From Arcuatula senhousia (lineage: Eukaryota; Mollusca; Bivalvia; Mytilida; Mytilidae), in contig OZ020304.1 of the NCBI GenBank assembly GCA_963971305.1, positions 16,474,103-16,538,102 of the forward strand: a DNA stretch of 64,000 nt. Direction: 5' to 3'. Within the stretch, counting starts at the first letter, position 1. Every line of letters starts with the position of its first letter. Under the pieces are notes generated by a model. It was not told the DNA's origin. It made no database searches and saw only the letters and a program-made list of their open reading frames with translations. Shown here piece by piece: positions 44,101 to 55,100 of the stretch. A program made the position numbers and the translations under genes.

Positions 44101-45117
44101 ACCACGATTACAATGATTCCTGATAAATGTTCTATTAAAGGTAAAAATAATAATAAGATGCTATAAAAGTCTTTTGAAACTTTAATTTTTGATCGTTTAT
44201 ATGTCCAGTCAAAATCGACTTGTATGAGACAAAAAAGAACACTTATTGTGTCTTCTCCACACAGTTGGAGTGTAGTTAAATGCAACAACATTCAGTTTGT
44301 TGTTTATTTATCTTTCTGTTTGTGTTTATATTCATTCTGTCTGAAAGATGAGTTAATAAAAGACGTTTTTTATATTGACTAAAAACCTACTTCAACTTGA
44401 TATCTAGCGTCTGTTCAATGCCACTTTGGTTTTGAATATAATGCCCATTGTTTGTAGTTAATAATGCAAATCCTGAATTCAATTCGTCACCATTCTGCAG
44501 TTTAAAAATGATGCTCGATCTTGTTTCTACCTGCTAAAATAAAACCGATATGTCATATGTATGTTATTCATGATCAAACTATGGCGTCTTACTTATTGAA
44601 TGGTTAAAAAATGCTAAAAAGCTTTCTCCAAAACATTATACAAGTACGATACTCTTAGGCTCGATATTCTCCCCCGGTTTCTCCACCATACCACAGTTAC
44701 TGCTTACATGGCTTATATAGTGTTTGTCATTTTTATCACACCAAATAATTCATTTCCTAGATCTTCAAGACATGCTGCGATTGATTGCGTTTGCTCTTGA
44801 AATGATCTGAAGATGATGGGCAGCATCTGAGTAGGTAAATATGTTTAATTAAGAGTTTCATTTACTGTACTCTAGAGAACATTGTTTACTTTATCATATA
44901 TCATATCACCAACATGGTTTACTCATACTTGTAAAAAAGATGACAACCGAAAAATAAGAATTAATTTGGTTTCTATACACACCTGCGAATTTTCTTCTTC
45001 TGAACATTGGCAATTTAATGCTGTGTCCCCTTCATCTTTTAAACATTTGCCCTCTTCATTATTTAACCATAAACTCGTTAAGTCTGATATACAATTTTCT
45101 TCAGCTCTGATAAGGCC
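38090..45117 (-). CDS. IL-1/IL-18-like beta-trefoil gene, 8 exons, 5' end missing
   Basis: Eight minus-strand exons with matching phases (0-0, 0-2, 2-0, 0-1, 1-1, 1-0, 0-1, 1-stop) sum to 1026 nt, exactly 341 codons plus stop. Residues ~185-341 fit the single-domain beta-trefoil of the IL-1 family: FKCKI (193-197) and RYLKIEDSGKLIMAK (206-220) for the first repeat, SSLFICVL (247-254) and VYQTMELDV (279-287) for the second, then DPRFF...CIQFQS, and FQSLIYKEFYLAC (310-322). The last corresponds to the IL-1 family signature and most closely to the IL-18 version, which also ends in LAC and lacks the Pro and Thr of IL-1. It is followed by VRLKKVDPSDERNIF, similar to the IL-18 end. Residues 1-184 would be a pro-region or another domain, with no recognised motif. 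IL-1 cytokines are usually considered a vertebrate family; a remote trefoil of another kind (for example FGF-like) is the main alternative. Confidence 0.65.
38736..39085. mobile_element. SINE-like family B, rearranged intronic copy
   Basis: 38736-39000 is a plus-strand B head and centre; about 39000-39085 is a B 3' block in minus orientation (GATGATGAAGTGGAGGAAAT). The two parts join head to tail inverted, inside the last intron of the IL-1-like gene. Confidence 0.6.
39475..39589 (-). CDS. IL-1-like gene, exon g
   Basis: 115 nt, phase 0 in, 1 out, acceptor TATTTTTTCAG| and donor AAAG|GTAATA. Carries NYPDPRFFTLHK and ANGCIQFQSLIYK, the first half of the family signature. Confidence 0.68.
39918..40069 (-). 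CDS. IL-1-like gene, exon f
   Basis: Enters in phase 1 through ATATTTAACAG|. Encodes DFDCYEFNGLQMRSAPIPSS and LFICVLRSCHDFCGHRPYVM. The donor is the weakest point of the model: the in-phase choices are ATG|GTTTAC (39918, used here), ACT|GTTGGA (left edge 39930) and TAC|GTGATG (left edge 39954). Without splicing, the frame ends at a TAA at 39900-39902. Confidence 0.5.
40070..41020. other. Intron of the IL-1-like gene
   Basis: No exon or repeat family recognised. A short inverted pair (TTTTAATGTCAC near 40816-40827 and GTGACATTAAAA near 40855-40866) is the only structure. Confidence 0.45.
41021..41812. repeat. Inverted repeat unit plus perfect palindrome in intron
   Basis: 41698-41750 and 41754-41806 form a near-perfect 53-bp-arm palindrome (ACTTGCTCCCCTCTATCAAT ... 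ATTTGCCATACGAAAAAA). One arm is present again, singly, at 41023-41081. It could form a strong cruciform or RNA hairpin. Confidence 0.75.
41988..42188 (-). CDS. IL-1-like gene, exon e (start of trefoil)
   Basis: 201 nt, phase 1 in, 1 out, acceptor GGTGTTGTTTCAG| and consensus donor |GTAAGTA. Carries FKCKISQDIDGSHRYLKIED and SGKLIMAKITDETDH; the ITDETD end can be compared with the TDSD segment of IL-18. Confidence 0.72.
42377..42880. mobile_element. Hairpin-headed miniature element (TGTCTCCCAAACGAA type)
   Basis: Inverted ends TGTCTCCCAAACGAA (42379-42393) and TTCGTTTGGGAGACA (42864-42878). The left end is itself a hairpin, ATGTCTCCCAAACGAAAG with TTTGGAGACAT. The 88-codon open frame across the Phe/Leu-rich run is judged non-coding. 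Located in an intron of the IL-1-like gene. Confidence 0.65.
42882..43380. other. Intron of the IL-1-like gene
   Basis: Nothing beyond a short hairpin next to the element (TGTTGGGCATCCCCAACA, 42884-42901). Confidence 0.4.
43381..43465 (-). CDS. IL-1-like gene, exon d
   Basis: 85 nt, phase 0 in, 1 out, acceptor TTTTTTGTTTCAG| and donor |GTAGAT. Encodes IVERVGKKDSVNAYEISIFL. Confidence 0.6.
43891..44011 (-). CDS. IL-1-like gene, exon c
   Basis: 121 nt, phase 2 in, 0 out, acceptor AATGTTTTAG| and donor CTG|GTAACG. Encodes DGDILKAINRKLSINWNHWI and LLESLKYLLYTTENKINASL. Confidence 0.58.
44391..44530 (-). CDS. IL-1-like gene, exon b
   Basis: 140 nt, phase 0 in, 2 out, strong acceptor TTTATTTTAGCAG| and donor |GTAGGT. 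Encodes VETRSSIIFKLQNGDELNSG and FALLTTNNGHYIQNQ. Confidence 0.62.
44983..45117 (-). CDS. IL-1-like gene, first visible exon (a)
   Basis: 45 codons, phase 0-0, acceptor TATTTATGTAG| and donor CAG|GTGTGT. Acidic and Cys-bearing (AEENCISDLTSLWLNNEEGK; later CLKDEGDTALNCQCSEEENS). It cannot contain the start codon, because the frame is closed upstream by a stop, so at least one earlier exon exists, perhaps beyond the satellite array. Confidence 0.6.
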
Positions 45118-45390
45118 CTACATAAATAGTGAATATTATAAATATTCATCAAGGTTAAACGGTCTTTTAAAGTCTGATGTGATATTTTAAAATCGAAACT
45201 CCAACTTAACGCTCAATGGTCAATCATTATGATAATACCATTTACCACTTGGTGTATATCAACTTTTTTTCTGTATTACAGACTGTATAACTCAAAAAGA
45301 TAGAGCATGATTGTTTAGATTAAGGAAAAACTTTGTGAAATGGTTTAAATTAATGAAAAATCCTAAATCCATATCCTTTGACAAATCTAA
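45118..45390. other. Upstream intron or promoter of the IL-1-like gene
   Basis: AT-rich DNA between the first visible exon and the satellite; no first exon found. Confidence 0.4.
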
Positions 45391-46060
45391 GGTAGTACTC
45401 CACAATTAATTTATTTAGCTCATTTTTGCATGTGCTCGACGTTGACTATTTTGTCACGGGTTCTTGCAATCGCTTAAACTGCTATATGCACTTTAAACTA
45501 AGTGGTGTTCCAAACTACGGGCATGTTTAGTCGTGTCTAGTGCCGTATTTGGTTTCTTTGTTGTACTCGTTGCCCCTAGCAACTCTTAACATTTGTCAAA
45601 AATTTGGGGACAAAAATACGCAAAAATCGGGGTTTTGTCCTTTTTTTGAACGTTGCCAGTAGTCGAGCTTTCGGTTCAGGTGAAACGTAACATGTATGAA
45701 ATGAAAGCCCGAAAACAGTCCTTTCTTTTAAGACCAAATAAACCTATCCGACTTCGGCTCTTTTTTCCGCTAAAATTGTTCAAACTTAAAAATCTAAAAA
45801 TAGCACATTTAAATTTAAGCCCATCCGCTGGTCACCATGCTCAGCCGGAAGCGACGCTTTATGATCATTGGTATTGATTTTTTCGAAATTATTCTTTAAA
45901 TCAATAACCGTGGATCGTACTTTTTATATAACGGATCCAGATTTTTCATTTGTCTTGTTTTAAGACCAAAACGAATCAATATTTTCATTTAACAAATAAG
46001 TTCACAGGGGCCACATACGAAAACAATACTGTGAAAAAATCCTAATTGTGGAGTACTACC
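45391..46060. mobile_element. 670-bp TIR-bounded block of the satellite unit (first copy)
   Basis: 18-bp perfect terminal inverted repeats GGTAGTACTCCACAATTA (45391-45408; inverted at 46043-46060). No coding capacity of known family; resembles a non-autonomous DNA transposon that became the seed of the satellite. In the inner units an AT dinucleotide lies on both sides (ccatAT|...|ATaatgc), compatible with a short target duplication. Confidence 0.7.
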
Positions 46061-49000
46061 ATAATGCTTTTGCATTTTTTGAAAATTTAACATGAGTTGC
46101 ATTTTTCTCTTCTTGAGTATGTAACCACTTGAAGAATACCGGATATTATGTTTTTTTTAGTGTTTTACCATAGTAACGCACGCTCAAAGACGGAAGCCCT
46201 TTTCTGATCAAGCTCTTTTTTGGACATTTTCCTGCAATAACGTTAGATTCTTTCCCCGTTTGTTTTGAATCAAATTTTGTATTTTCGTAACAAAATTGGT
46301 ATTCTGTTGTGCTTAAGTCATTTTCTAGCCTATTTCAAACATATTTGTGAAAATTTGGAAGATTTCCGTGAAAAAATCTGCAATAATGGCGTCCATGGAA
46401 ACACATCATCAAAATTTGCTTAAAATTTGCATAGCAAGCTATAATGCCTTGCGTTTCTATTCAAGCCGACTAAAAATTACAATTTTATGATTTACATACG
46501 GGGAAATATACTATATTGTGTAATTTTTATTTCTTCCGGGGAAATTATAAACGTTGTTAGCGTTACATACAGCATAACCAGCTGTACAAAATATAACGTT
46601 ATTGACGATATTTTCAAAAATAAGCATGTTTGGTTGCTATGGGCATTAATGCTTAATAACTGATATTTTTCCCAAAATTTTTGAAACAAGTAATTCTCAA
46701 ATATATTAGCTTTATTTTCAACAATTAAACCAAGGCCTAAAATCAAGATATACTCTCAAAATATTAATGAGAATAATGCCATATGGTAGTACTCCACAAT
46801 TAATTTATTTAGCTCATTTTTGCATGTGCTCGACGTTGACTATTTTGTCACGGGTTCTTGCAATCGCTTAAACTGCTATATGCACTTTAAACTAAGTGGT
46901 GTTCCAAACTACGGGCATGTTTAGTCGTGTCTAGTGCCGTATTTGGTTTCTTTGTTGTACTCGTTGCCCCTAGCAACTCTTAACATTTGTCAAAAATTTG
47001 GGGACAAAAATACGCAAAAATCGGGGTTTTGTCCTTTTTTTGAACGTTGCCAGTAGTCGAGCTTTCGGTTCAGGTGAAACGTAACATGTATGAAATGAAA
47101 GCCCGAAAACAGTCCTTTCTTTTAAGACCAAATAAACCTATCCGACTTCGGCTCTTTTTTCCGCTAAAATTGTTCAAACTTAAAAATCTAAAAATAGCAC
47201 ATTTAAATTTAAGCCCATCCGCTGGTCACCATGCTCAGCCGGAAGCGACGCTTTATGATCATTGGTATTGATTTTTTCGAAATTATTCTTTAAATCAATA
47301 ACCGTGGATCGTACTTTTTATATAACGGATCCAGATTTTTCATTTGTCTTGTTTTAAGACCAAAACGAATCAATATTTTCATTTAACAAATAAGTTCACA
47401 GGGGCCACATACGAAAACAATACTGTGAAAAAATCCTAATTGTGGAGTACTACCATAATGCTTTTGCATTTTTTGAAAATTTAACATGAGTTGCATTTTT
47501 CTCTTCTTGAGTATGTAACCACTTGAAGAATACCGGATATTATGTTTTTTTTAATGTTTTACCATAGTAACGCACGCTCAAAGACGGAAGCCCTTTTCTG
47601 ATCAAGCTCTTTTTTGGACATTTTCCTGCAATAACGTTAGATTCTTTCCCCGTTTGTTTTGAATCAAATTTTGTATTTTCGTAACAAAATTGGTATTCTG
47701 TTGTGCTTAAGTCATTTTCTAGCCTATTTCAAACATATTTGTGAAAATTTGGAAGATTTCCGTGAAAAAATCTGCAATAATGGCGTCCATGGAAACACAT
47801 CATCAAAATTTGCTTAAAATTTGCATAGCAAGCTATAATGCCTTGCGTTTCTATTCAAGCCGACTAAAAATTACAATTTTATGATTTACATACGGGGAAA
47901 TATACTATATTGTGTAATTTTTATTTCTTCCGGGGAAATTATAAACGTTGTTAGCGTTACATACAGCATAACCAGCTGTACAAAATATAACGTTATTGAC
48001 GATATTTTCAAAAATAAGCATGTTTGGTTGCTATGGGCATTAATGCTTAATAACTGATATTTTTCCCAAAATTTTTGAAACAAGTAATTCTCAAATATAT
48101 TAGCTTTATTTTCAACAATTAAACCAAGGCCTAAAATCAAGATATACTCTCAAAATATTAATGAGAATAATGCCATATGGTAGTACTCCACAATTAATTT
48201 ATTTAGCTCATTTTTGCATGTGCTCGACGTTGACTATTTTGTCACGGGTTCTTGCAATCGCTTAAACTGCTATATGCACTTTAAACTAAGTGGTGTTCCA
48301 AACTACGGGCATGTTTAGTCGTGTCTAGTGCCGTATTTGGTTTCTTTGTTGTACTCGTTGCCCCTAGCAACTCTTAACATTTGTCAAAAATTTGGGGACA
48401 AAAATACGCAAAAATCGGGGTTTTGTCCTTTTTTTGAACGTTGCCAGTAGTCGAGCTTTCGGTTCAGGTGAAACGTAACATGTATGAAATGAAAGCCCGA
48501 AAACAGTCCTTTCTTTTAAGACCAAATAAACCTATCCGACTTCGGCTCTTTTTTCCGCTAAAATTGTTCAAACTTAAAAATCTAAAAATAGCACATTTAA
48601 ATTTAAGCCCATCCGCTGGTCACCATGCTCAGCCGGAAGCGACGCTTTATGATCATTGGTATTGATTTTTTCGAAATTATTCTTTAAATCAATAACCGTG
48701 GATCGTACTTTTTATATAACGGATCCAGATTTTTCATTTGTCTTGTTTTAAGACCAAAACGAATCAATATTTTCATTTAACAAATAAGTTCACAGGGGCC
48801 ACATACGAAAACAATACTGTGAAAAAATCCTAATTGTGGAGTACTACCATAATGCTTTTGCATTTTTTGAAAATTTAACATGAGTTGCATTTTTCTCTTC
48901 TTGAGTATGTAACCACTTGAAGAATACCGGATATTATGTTTTTTTTAGTGTTTTACCATAGTAACGCACGCTCAAAGACGGAAGCCCTTTTCTGATCAAG

Positions 49001-50966
49001 CTCTTTTTTGGACATTTTCCTGCAATAACGTTAGATTCTTTCCCCGTTTGTTTTGAATCAAATTTTGTATTTTCGTAACAAAATTGGTATTCTGTTGTGC
49101 TTAAGTCATTTTCTAGCCTATTTCAAACATATTTGTGAAAATTTGGAAGATTTCCGTGAAAAAATCTGCAATAATGGCGTCCATGGAAACACATCATCAA
49201 AATTTGCTTAAAATTTGCATAGCAAGCTATAATGCCTTGCGTTTCTATTCAAGCCGACTAAAAATTACAATTTTATGATTTACATACGGGGAAATATACT
49301 ATATTGTGTAATTTTTATTTCTTCCGGGGAAATTATAAACGTTGTTAGCGTTACATACAGCATAACCAGCTGTACAAAATATAACGTTATTGACGATATT
49401 TTCAAAAATAAGCATGTTTGGTTGCTATGGGCATTAATGCTTAATAACTGATATTTTTCCCAAAATTTTTGAAACAAGTAATTCTCAAATATATTAGCTT
49501 TATTTTCAACAATTAAACCAAGGCCTAAAATCAAGATATACTCTCAAAATATTAATGAGAATAATGCCATATGGTAGTACTCCACAATTAATTTATTTAG
49601 CTCATTTTTGCATGTGCTCGACGTTGACTATTTTGTCACGGGTTCTTGCAATCGCTTAAACTGCTATATGCACTTTAAACTAAGTGGTGTTCCAAACTAC
49701 GGGCATGTTTAGTCGTGTCTAGTGCCGTATTTGGTTTCTTTGTTGTACTCGTTGCCCCTAGCAACTCTTAACATTTGTCAAAAATTTGGGGACAAAAATA
49801 CGCAAAAATCGGGGTTTTGTCCTTTTTTTGAACGTTGCCAGTAGTCGAGCTTTCGGTTCAGGTGAAACGTAACATGTATGAAATGAAAGCCCGAAAACAG
49901 TCCTTTCTTTTAAGACCAAATAAACCTATCCGACTTCGGCTCTTTTTTCCGCTAAAATTGTTCAAACTTAAAAATCTAAAAATAGCACATTTAAATTTAA
50001 GCCCATCCGCTGGTCACCATGCTCAGCCGGAAGCGACGCTTTATGATCATTGGTATTGATTTTTTCGAAATTATTCTTTAAATCAATAACCGTGGATCGT
50101 AATTTTTATATAACGGATCCAGATTTTTCATTTGTCTTGTTTTAAGACCAAAACGAATCAATATTTTCATTTAACAAATAAGTTCACAGGGGCCACATAC
50201 GAAAACAATACTGTGAAAAAATCCTAATTGTGGAGTACTACCATAATGCTTTTGCATTTTTTGAAAATTTAACATGAGTTGCATTTTTCTCTTCTTGAGT
50301 ATGTAACCACTTGAAGAATACCGGATATTATGTTTTTTTTAGTGTTTTACCATAGTAACGCACGCTCAAAGACGGAAGCCCTTTTCTGATCAAGCTCTTT
50401 TTTGGACATTTTCCTGCAATAACGTTAGATTCTTTCCCCGTTTGTTTTGAATCAAATTTTGTATTTTCGTAACAAAATTGGTATTCTGTTGTGCTTAAGT
50501 CATTTTCTAGCCTATTTCAAACATATTTGTGAAAATTTGGAAGATTTCCGTGAAAAAATCTGCAATAATGGCGTCCATGGAAACACATCATCAAAATTTG
50601 CTTAAAATTTGCATAGCAAGCTATAATGCCTTGCGTTTCTATTCAAGCCGACTAAAAATTACAATTTTATGATTTACATACGGGGAAATATACTATATTG
50701 TGTAATTTTTATTTCTTCCGGGGAAATTATAAACGTTGTTAGCGTTACATACAGCATAACCAGCTGTACAAAATATAACGTTATTGACGATATTTTCAAA
50801 AATAAGCATGTTTGGTTGCTATGGGCATTAATGCTTAATAACTGATATTTTTCCCAAAATTTTTGAAACAAGTAATTCTCAAATATATTAGCTTTATTTT
50901 CAACAATTAAACCAAGGCCTAAAATCAAGATATACTCTCAAAATATTAATGAGAATAATGCCATAT
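45391..50966. repeat. Four 1394-bp units without the 357-bp insertion
   Basis: Empty-site units: the uninterrupted junction GTTGCCAGTAGTCGAGC is present in all four (for example 45651-45667). Units 1-3 have GATCGTACTTTTTATA; unit 4 has GATCGTAATTTTTATA, shared with all later units. Confidence 0.95.
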
Positions 50967-51237
50967 GGTAGTACTCCACAATTAATTTATTTAGCTCATT
51001 TTTGCATGTGCTCGACGTTGACTATTTTGTCACGGGTTCTTGCAATCGCTTAAACTGCTATATGCACTTTAAACTAAGTGGTGTTCCAAACTACGGGCAT
51101 GTTTAGTCGTGTCTAGTGCCGTATTTGGTTTCTTTGTTGTACTCGTTGCCCCTAGCAACTCTTAACATTTGTCAAAAATTTGGGGACAAAAATACGCAAA
51201 AATCGAGGTTTTGTCCTTTTTTTGAACGTTGCCAGTA

Positions 51238-51594
51238 CACTGCAAACAATGCCACACATGTGAAAGACATGTAAAATGCCACACCTGTGTCACATGTGAT
51301 TCACATGCGTTCCACATGTGTGTCACATGCATTTATAGACTCACATGTGACACATGCGTGTATTACATGTGTGTCACATGTGTGAGGCACATGCGTTTCA
51401 CATATGTGAAACACATGTTGAAATTTCACATAAGCACGATGCATGCATAAAATCATATGAATATATTTCAAATTATTTTGAAATCTACACATGTGATACA
51501 TGTGTGGCAGGAAACATCTAATTCACATGCGTGTCACACATATGTGAAACACATGTGACACATATGTATCACATGCGTGGCATTTTTACCGGTG
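51238..51594. mobile_element. 357-bp CACATGTG-rich miniature transposon, copy 1
   Basis: Inserted between duplicated TA (51236-51237, 51595-51596). The ends are imperfect inverted repeats (CACTGCAAACAATGCCACAC at left; complement of the right end CACCGGTAAAAATGCCACGC). The interior is packed with CACATGTG/CACATGCG palindromes. A TA target suggests Tc1/mariner-type mobilisation, but the ends do not let me name a family. Further copies follow at intervals of 1753 bp. Confidence 0.88.
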
Positions 51595-52990
51595 TAGTCG
51601 AGCTTTCGGTTCAGGTGAAACGTAACATGTATGAAATGAAAGCCCGAAAACAGTCCTTTCTTTTAAGACCAAATAAACCTATCCGACTTCGGCTCTTTTT
51701 TCCGCTAAAATTGTTCAAACTAAAAAATCTAAAAATAGCACATTTAAATTTAAGCCCATCCGCTGGTCACCATGCTCAGCCGGAAGCGACGCTTTATGAT
51801 CATTGGTATTGATTTTTTCGAAATTATTCTTTAAATCAATAACCGTGGATCGTAATTTTTATATAACGGATCCAGATTTTTCATTTGTCTTGTTTTAAGA
51901 CCAAAACGAATCAATATTTTCATTTAACAAATAAGTTCACAGGGGCCACATACGAAAACAATACTGTGAAAAAATCCTAATTGTGGAGTACTACCATAAT
52001 GCTTTTGCATTTTTTGAAAATTTAACATGAGTTGCATTTTTCTCTTCTTGAGTATGTAACCACTTGAAGAATACCGGATATTATGTTTTTTTTAGTGTTT
52101 TACCATAGTAACGCACGCTCAAAGACGGAAGCCCTTTTCTGATCAAGCTCTTTTTTGGACATTTTCCTGCAATAACGTTAGATTCTTTCCCCGTTTGTTT
52201 TGAATCAAATTTTGTATTTTCGTAACAAAATTGGTATTCTGTTGTGCTTAAGTCATTTTCTAGCCTATTTCAAACATATTTGTGAAAATTTGGAAGATTT
52301 CCGTGAAAAAATCTGCAATAATGGCGTCCATGGAAACACATCATCAAAATTTGCTTAAAATTTGCATAGCAAGCTATAATGCCTTGCGTTTCTATTCAAG
52401 CCGACTAAAAATTACAATTTTATGATTTACATACGGGGAAATATACTATATTGTGTAATTTTTATTTCTTCCGGGGAAATTATAAACGTTGTTAGCGTTA
52501 CATACAGCATAACCAGCTGTACAAAATATAACGTTATTGACGATATTTTCAAAAATAAGCATGTTTGGTTGCTATGGGCATTAATGCTTAATAACTGATA
52601 TTTTTCCCAAAATTTTTGAAACAAGTAATTCTCAAATATATTAGCTTTATTTTCAACAATTAAACCAAGGCCTAAAATCAAGATATACTCTCAAAATATT
52701 AATGAGAATAATGCCATATGGTAGTACTCCACAATTAATTTATTTAGCTCATTTTTGCATGTGCTCGACGTTGACTATTTTGTCACGGGTTCTTGCAATC
52801 GCTTAAACTGCTATATGCACTTTAAACTAAGTGGTGTTCCAAACTACGGGCATGTTTAGTCGTGTCTAGTGCCGTATTTGGTTTCTTTGTTGTACTCGTT
52901 GCCCCTAGCAACTCTTAACATGTGTCAAAAATTTGGGGACAAAAATACGCCAAAATCGGGGTTTTGTCCTTTTTTTGAACGTTGCCAGTA

Positions 52991-53347
52991 CACTGCAAAC
53001 AATGCCACACATGTGAAAGACATGTAAAATGCCACACCTGTGTCACATGTGATTCACATGCGTTCCACATGTGTGTCACATGCATTTATAGACTCACATG
53101 TGACACATGCGTGTATTACATGTGTGTCACATGTGTGAGGCACATGCGTTTCACATATGTGAAACACATGTTGAAATTTCACATAAGCACGATGCATGCA
53201 TAAAATCATATGAATATATTTCAAATTATTTTGAAATCTACACATGTGATACATGTGTGGCAGGAAACATCTAATTCACATGCGTGTCACACATATGTGA
53301 AACACATGTGACACATATGTATCACATGCGTGGCATTTTTACCGGTG
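52991..53347. mobile_element. 357-bp miniature transposon, copy 2
   Basis: Amplified with the satellite unit, not an independent insertion; see 51238. Confidence 0.88.
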
Positions 53348-54743
53348 TAGTCGAGCTTTCGGTTCAGGTGAAACGTAACATGTATGAAATGAAAGCCCGA
53401 AAACAGTCCTTTCTTTTAAGACCAAATAAACCTATCCGACTTCGGCTCTTTTTTCCGCTAAAATTGTTCAAACTTAAAAATCTAAAAATAGCACATTTAA
53501 ATTTAAGCCCATCCGCTGGTCACCATGCTCAGCCGGAAGCGACGCTTTATGATCATTGGTATTGATTTTTTCGAAATTATTCTTTAAATCAATAACCGTG
53601 GATCGTAATTTTTATATAACGGATCCAGATTTTTCATTTGTCTTGTTTTAAGACCAAAACGAATCAATATTTTCATTTAACAAATAAGTTCACAGGGGCC
53701 ACATACGAAAACAATACTGTGAAAAAATCCTAATTGTGGAGTACTACCATAATGCTTTTGCATTTTTTGAAAATTTAACATGAGTTGCATTTTTCTCTTC
53801 TTGAGTATGTAACCACTTGAAGAATACCGGATATTATGTTTTTTTTAGTGTTTTACCATAGTAACGCACGCTCAAAGACGGAAGCCCTTTTCTGATCAAG
53901 CTCTTTTTTGGACATTTTCCTGCAATAACGTTAGATTCTTTCCCCGTTTGTTTTGAATCAAATTTTGTATTTTCGTAACAAAATTGGTATTCTGTTGTGC
54001 TTAAGTCATTTTCTAGCCTATTTCAAACATATTTGTGAAAATTTGGAAGATTTCCGTGAAAAAATCTGCAATAATGGCGTCCATGGAAACACATCATCAA
54101 AATTTGCTTAAAATTTGCATAGCAAGCTATAATGCCTTGCGTTTCTATTCAAGCCGACTAAAAATTACAATTTTATGATTTACATACGGGGAAATATACT
54201 ATATTGTGTAATTTTTATTTCTTCCGGGGAAATTATAAACGTTGTTAGCGTTACATACAGCATAACCAGCTGTACAAAATATAACGTTATTGACGATATT
54301 TTCAAAAATAAGCATGTTTGGTTGCTATGGGCATTAATGCTTAATAACTGATATTTTTCCCAAAATTTTTGAAACAAGTAATTCTCAAATATATTAGCTT
54401 TATTTTCAACAATTAAACCAAGGCCTAAAATCAAGATATACTCTCAAAATATTAATGAGAATAATGCCATATGGTAGTACTCCACAATTAATTTATTTAG
54501 CTCATTTTTGCATGTGCTCGACGTTGACTATTTTGTCACGGGTTCTTGCAATCGCTTAAACTGCTATATGCACTTTAAACTAAGTGGTGTTCCAAACTAC
54601 GGGCATGTTTAGTCGTGTCTAGTGCCGTATTTGGTTTCTTTGTTGTACTCGTTGCCCCTAGCAACTCTTAACATGTGTCAAAAATTTGGGGACAAAAATA
54701 CACCAAAATCGGGGTTTTGTCCTTTTTTTGAACGTTGCCAGTA

Positions 54744-55100
54744 CACTGCAAACAATGCCACACATGTGAAAGACATGTAAAATGCCACACCTGTGTCACA
54801 TGTGATTCACATGCGTTCCACATGTGTGTCACATGCATTTATAGACTCACATGTGACACATGCGTGTATTACATGTGTGTCACATGTGTGAGGCACATGC
54901 GTTTCACATATGTGAAACACATGTTGAAATTTCACATAAGCACGATGCATGCATAAAATCATATGAATATATTTCAAATTATTTTGAAATCTACACATGT
55001 GATACATGTGTGGCAGGAAACATCTAATTCACATGCGTGTCACACATATGTGAAACACATGTGACACATATGTATCACATGCGTGGCATTTTTACCGGTG
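54744..55100. mobile_element. 357-bp miniature transposon, copy 3
   Basis: Amplified with the satellite unit; see 51238. Confidence 0.88.
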
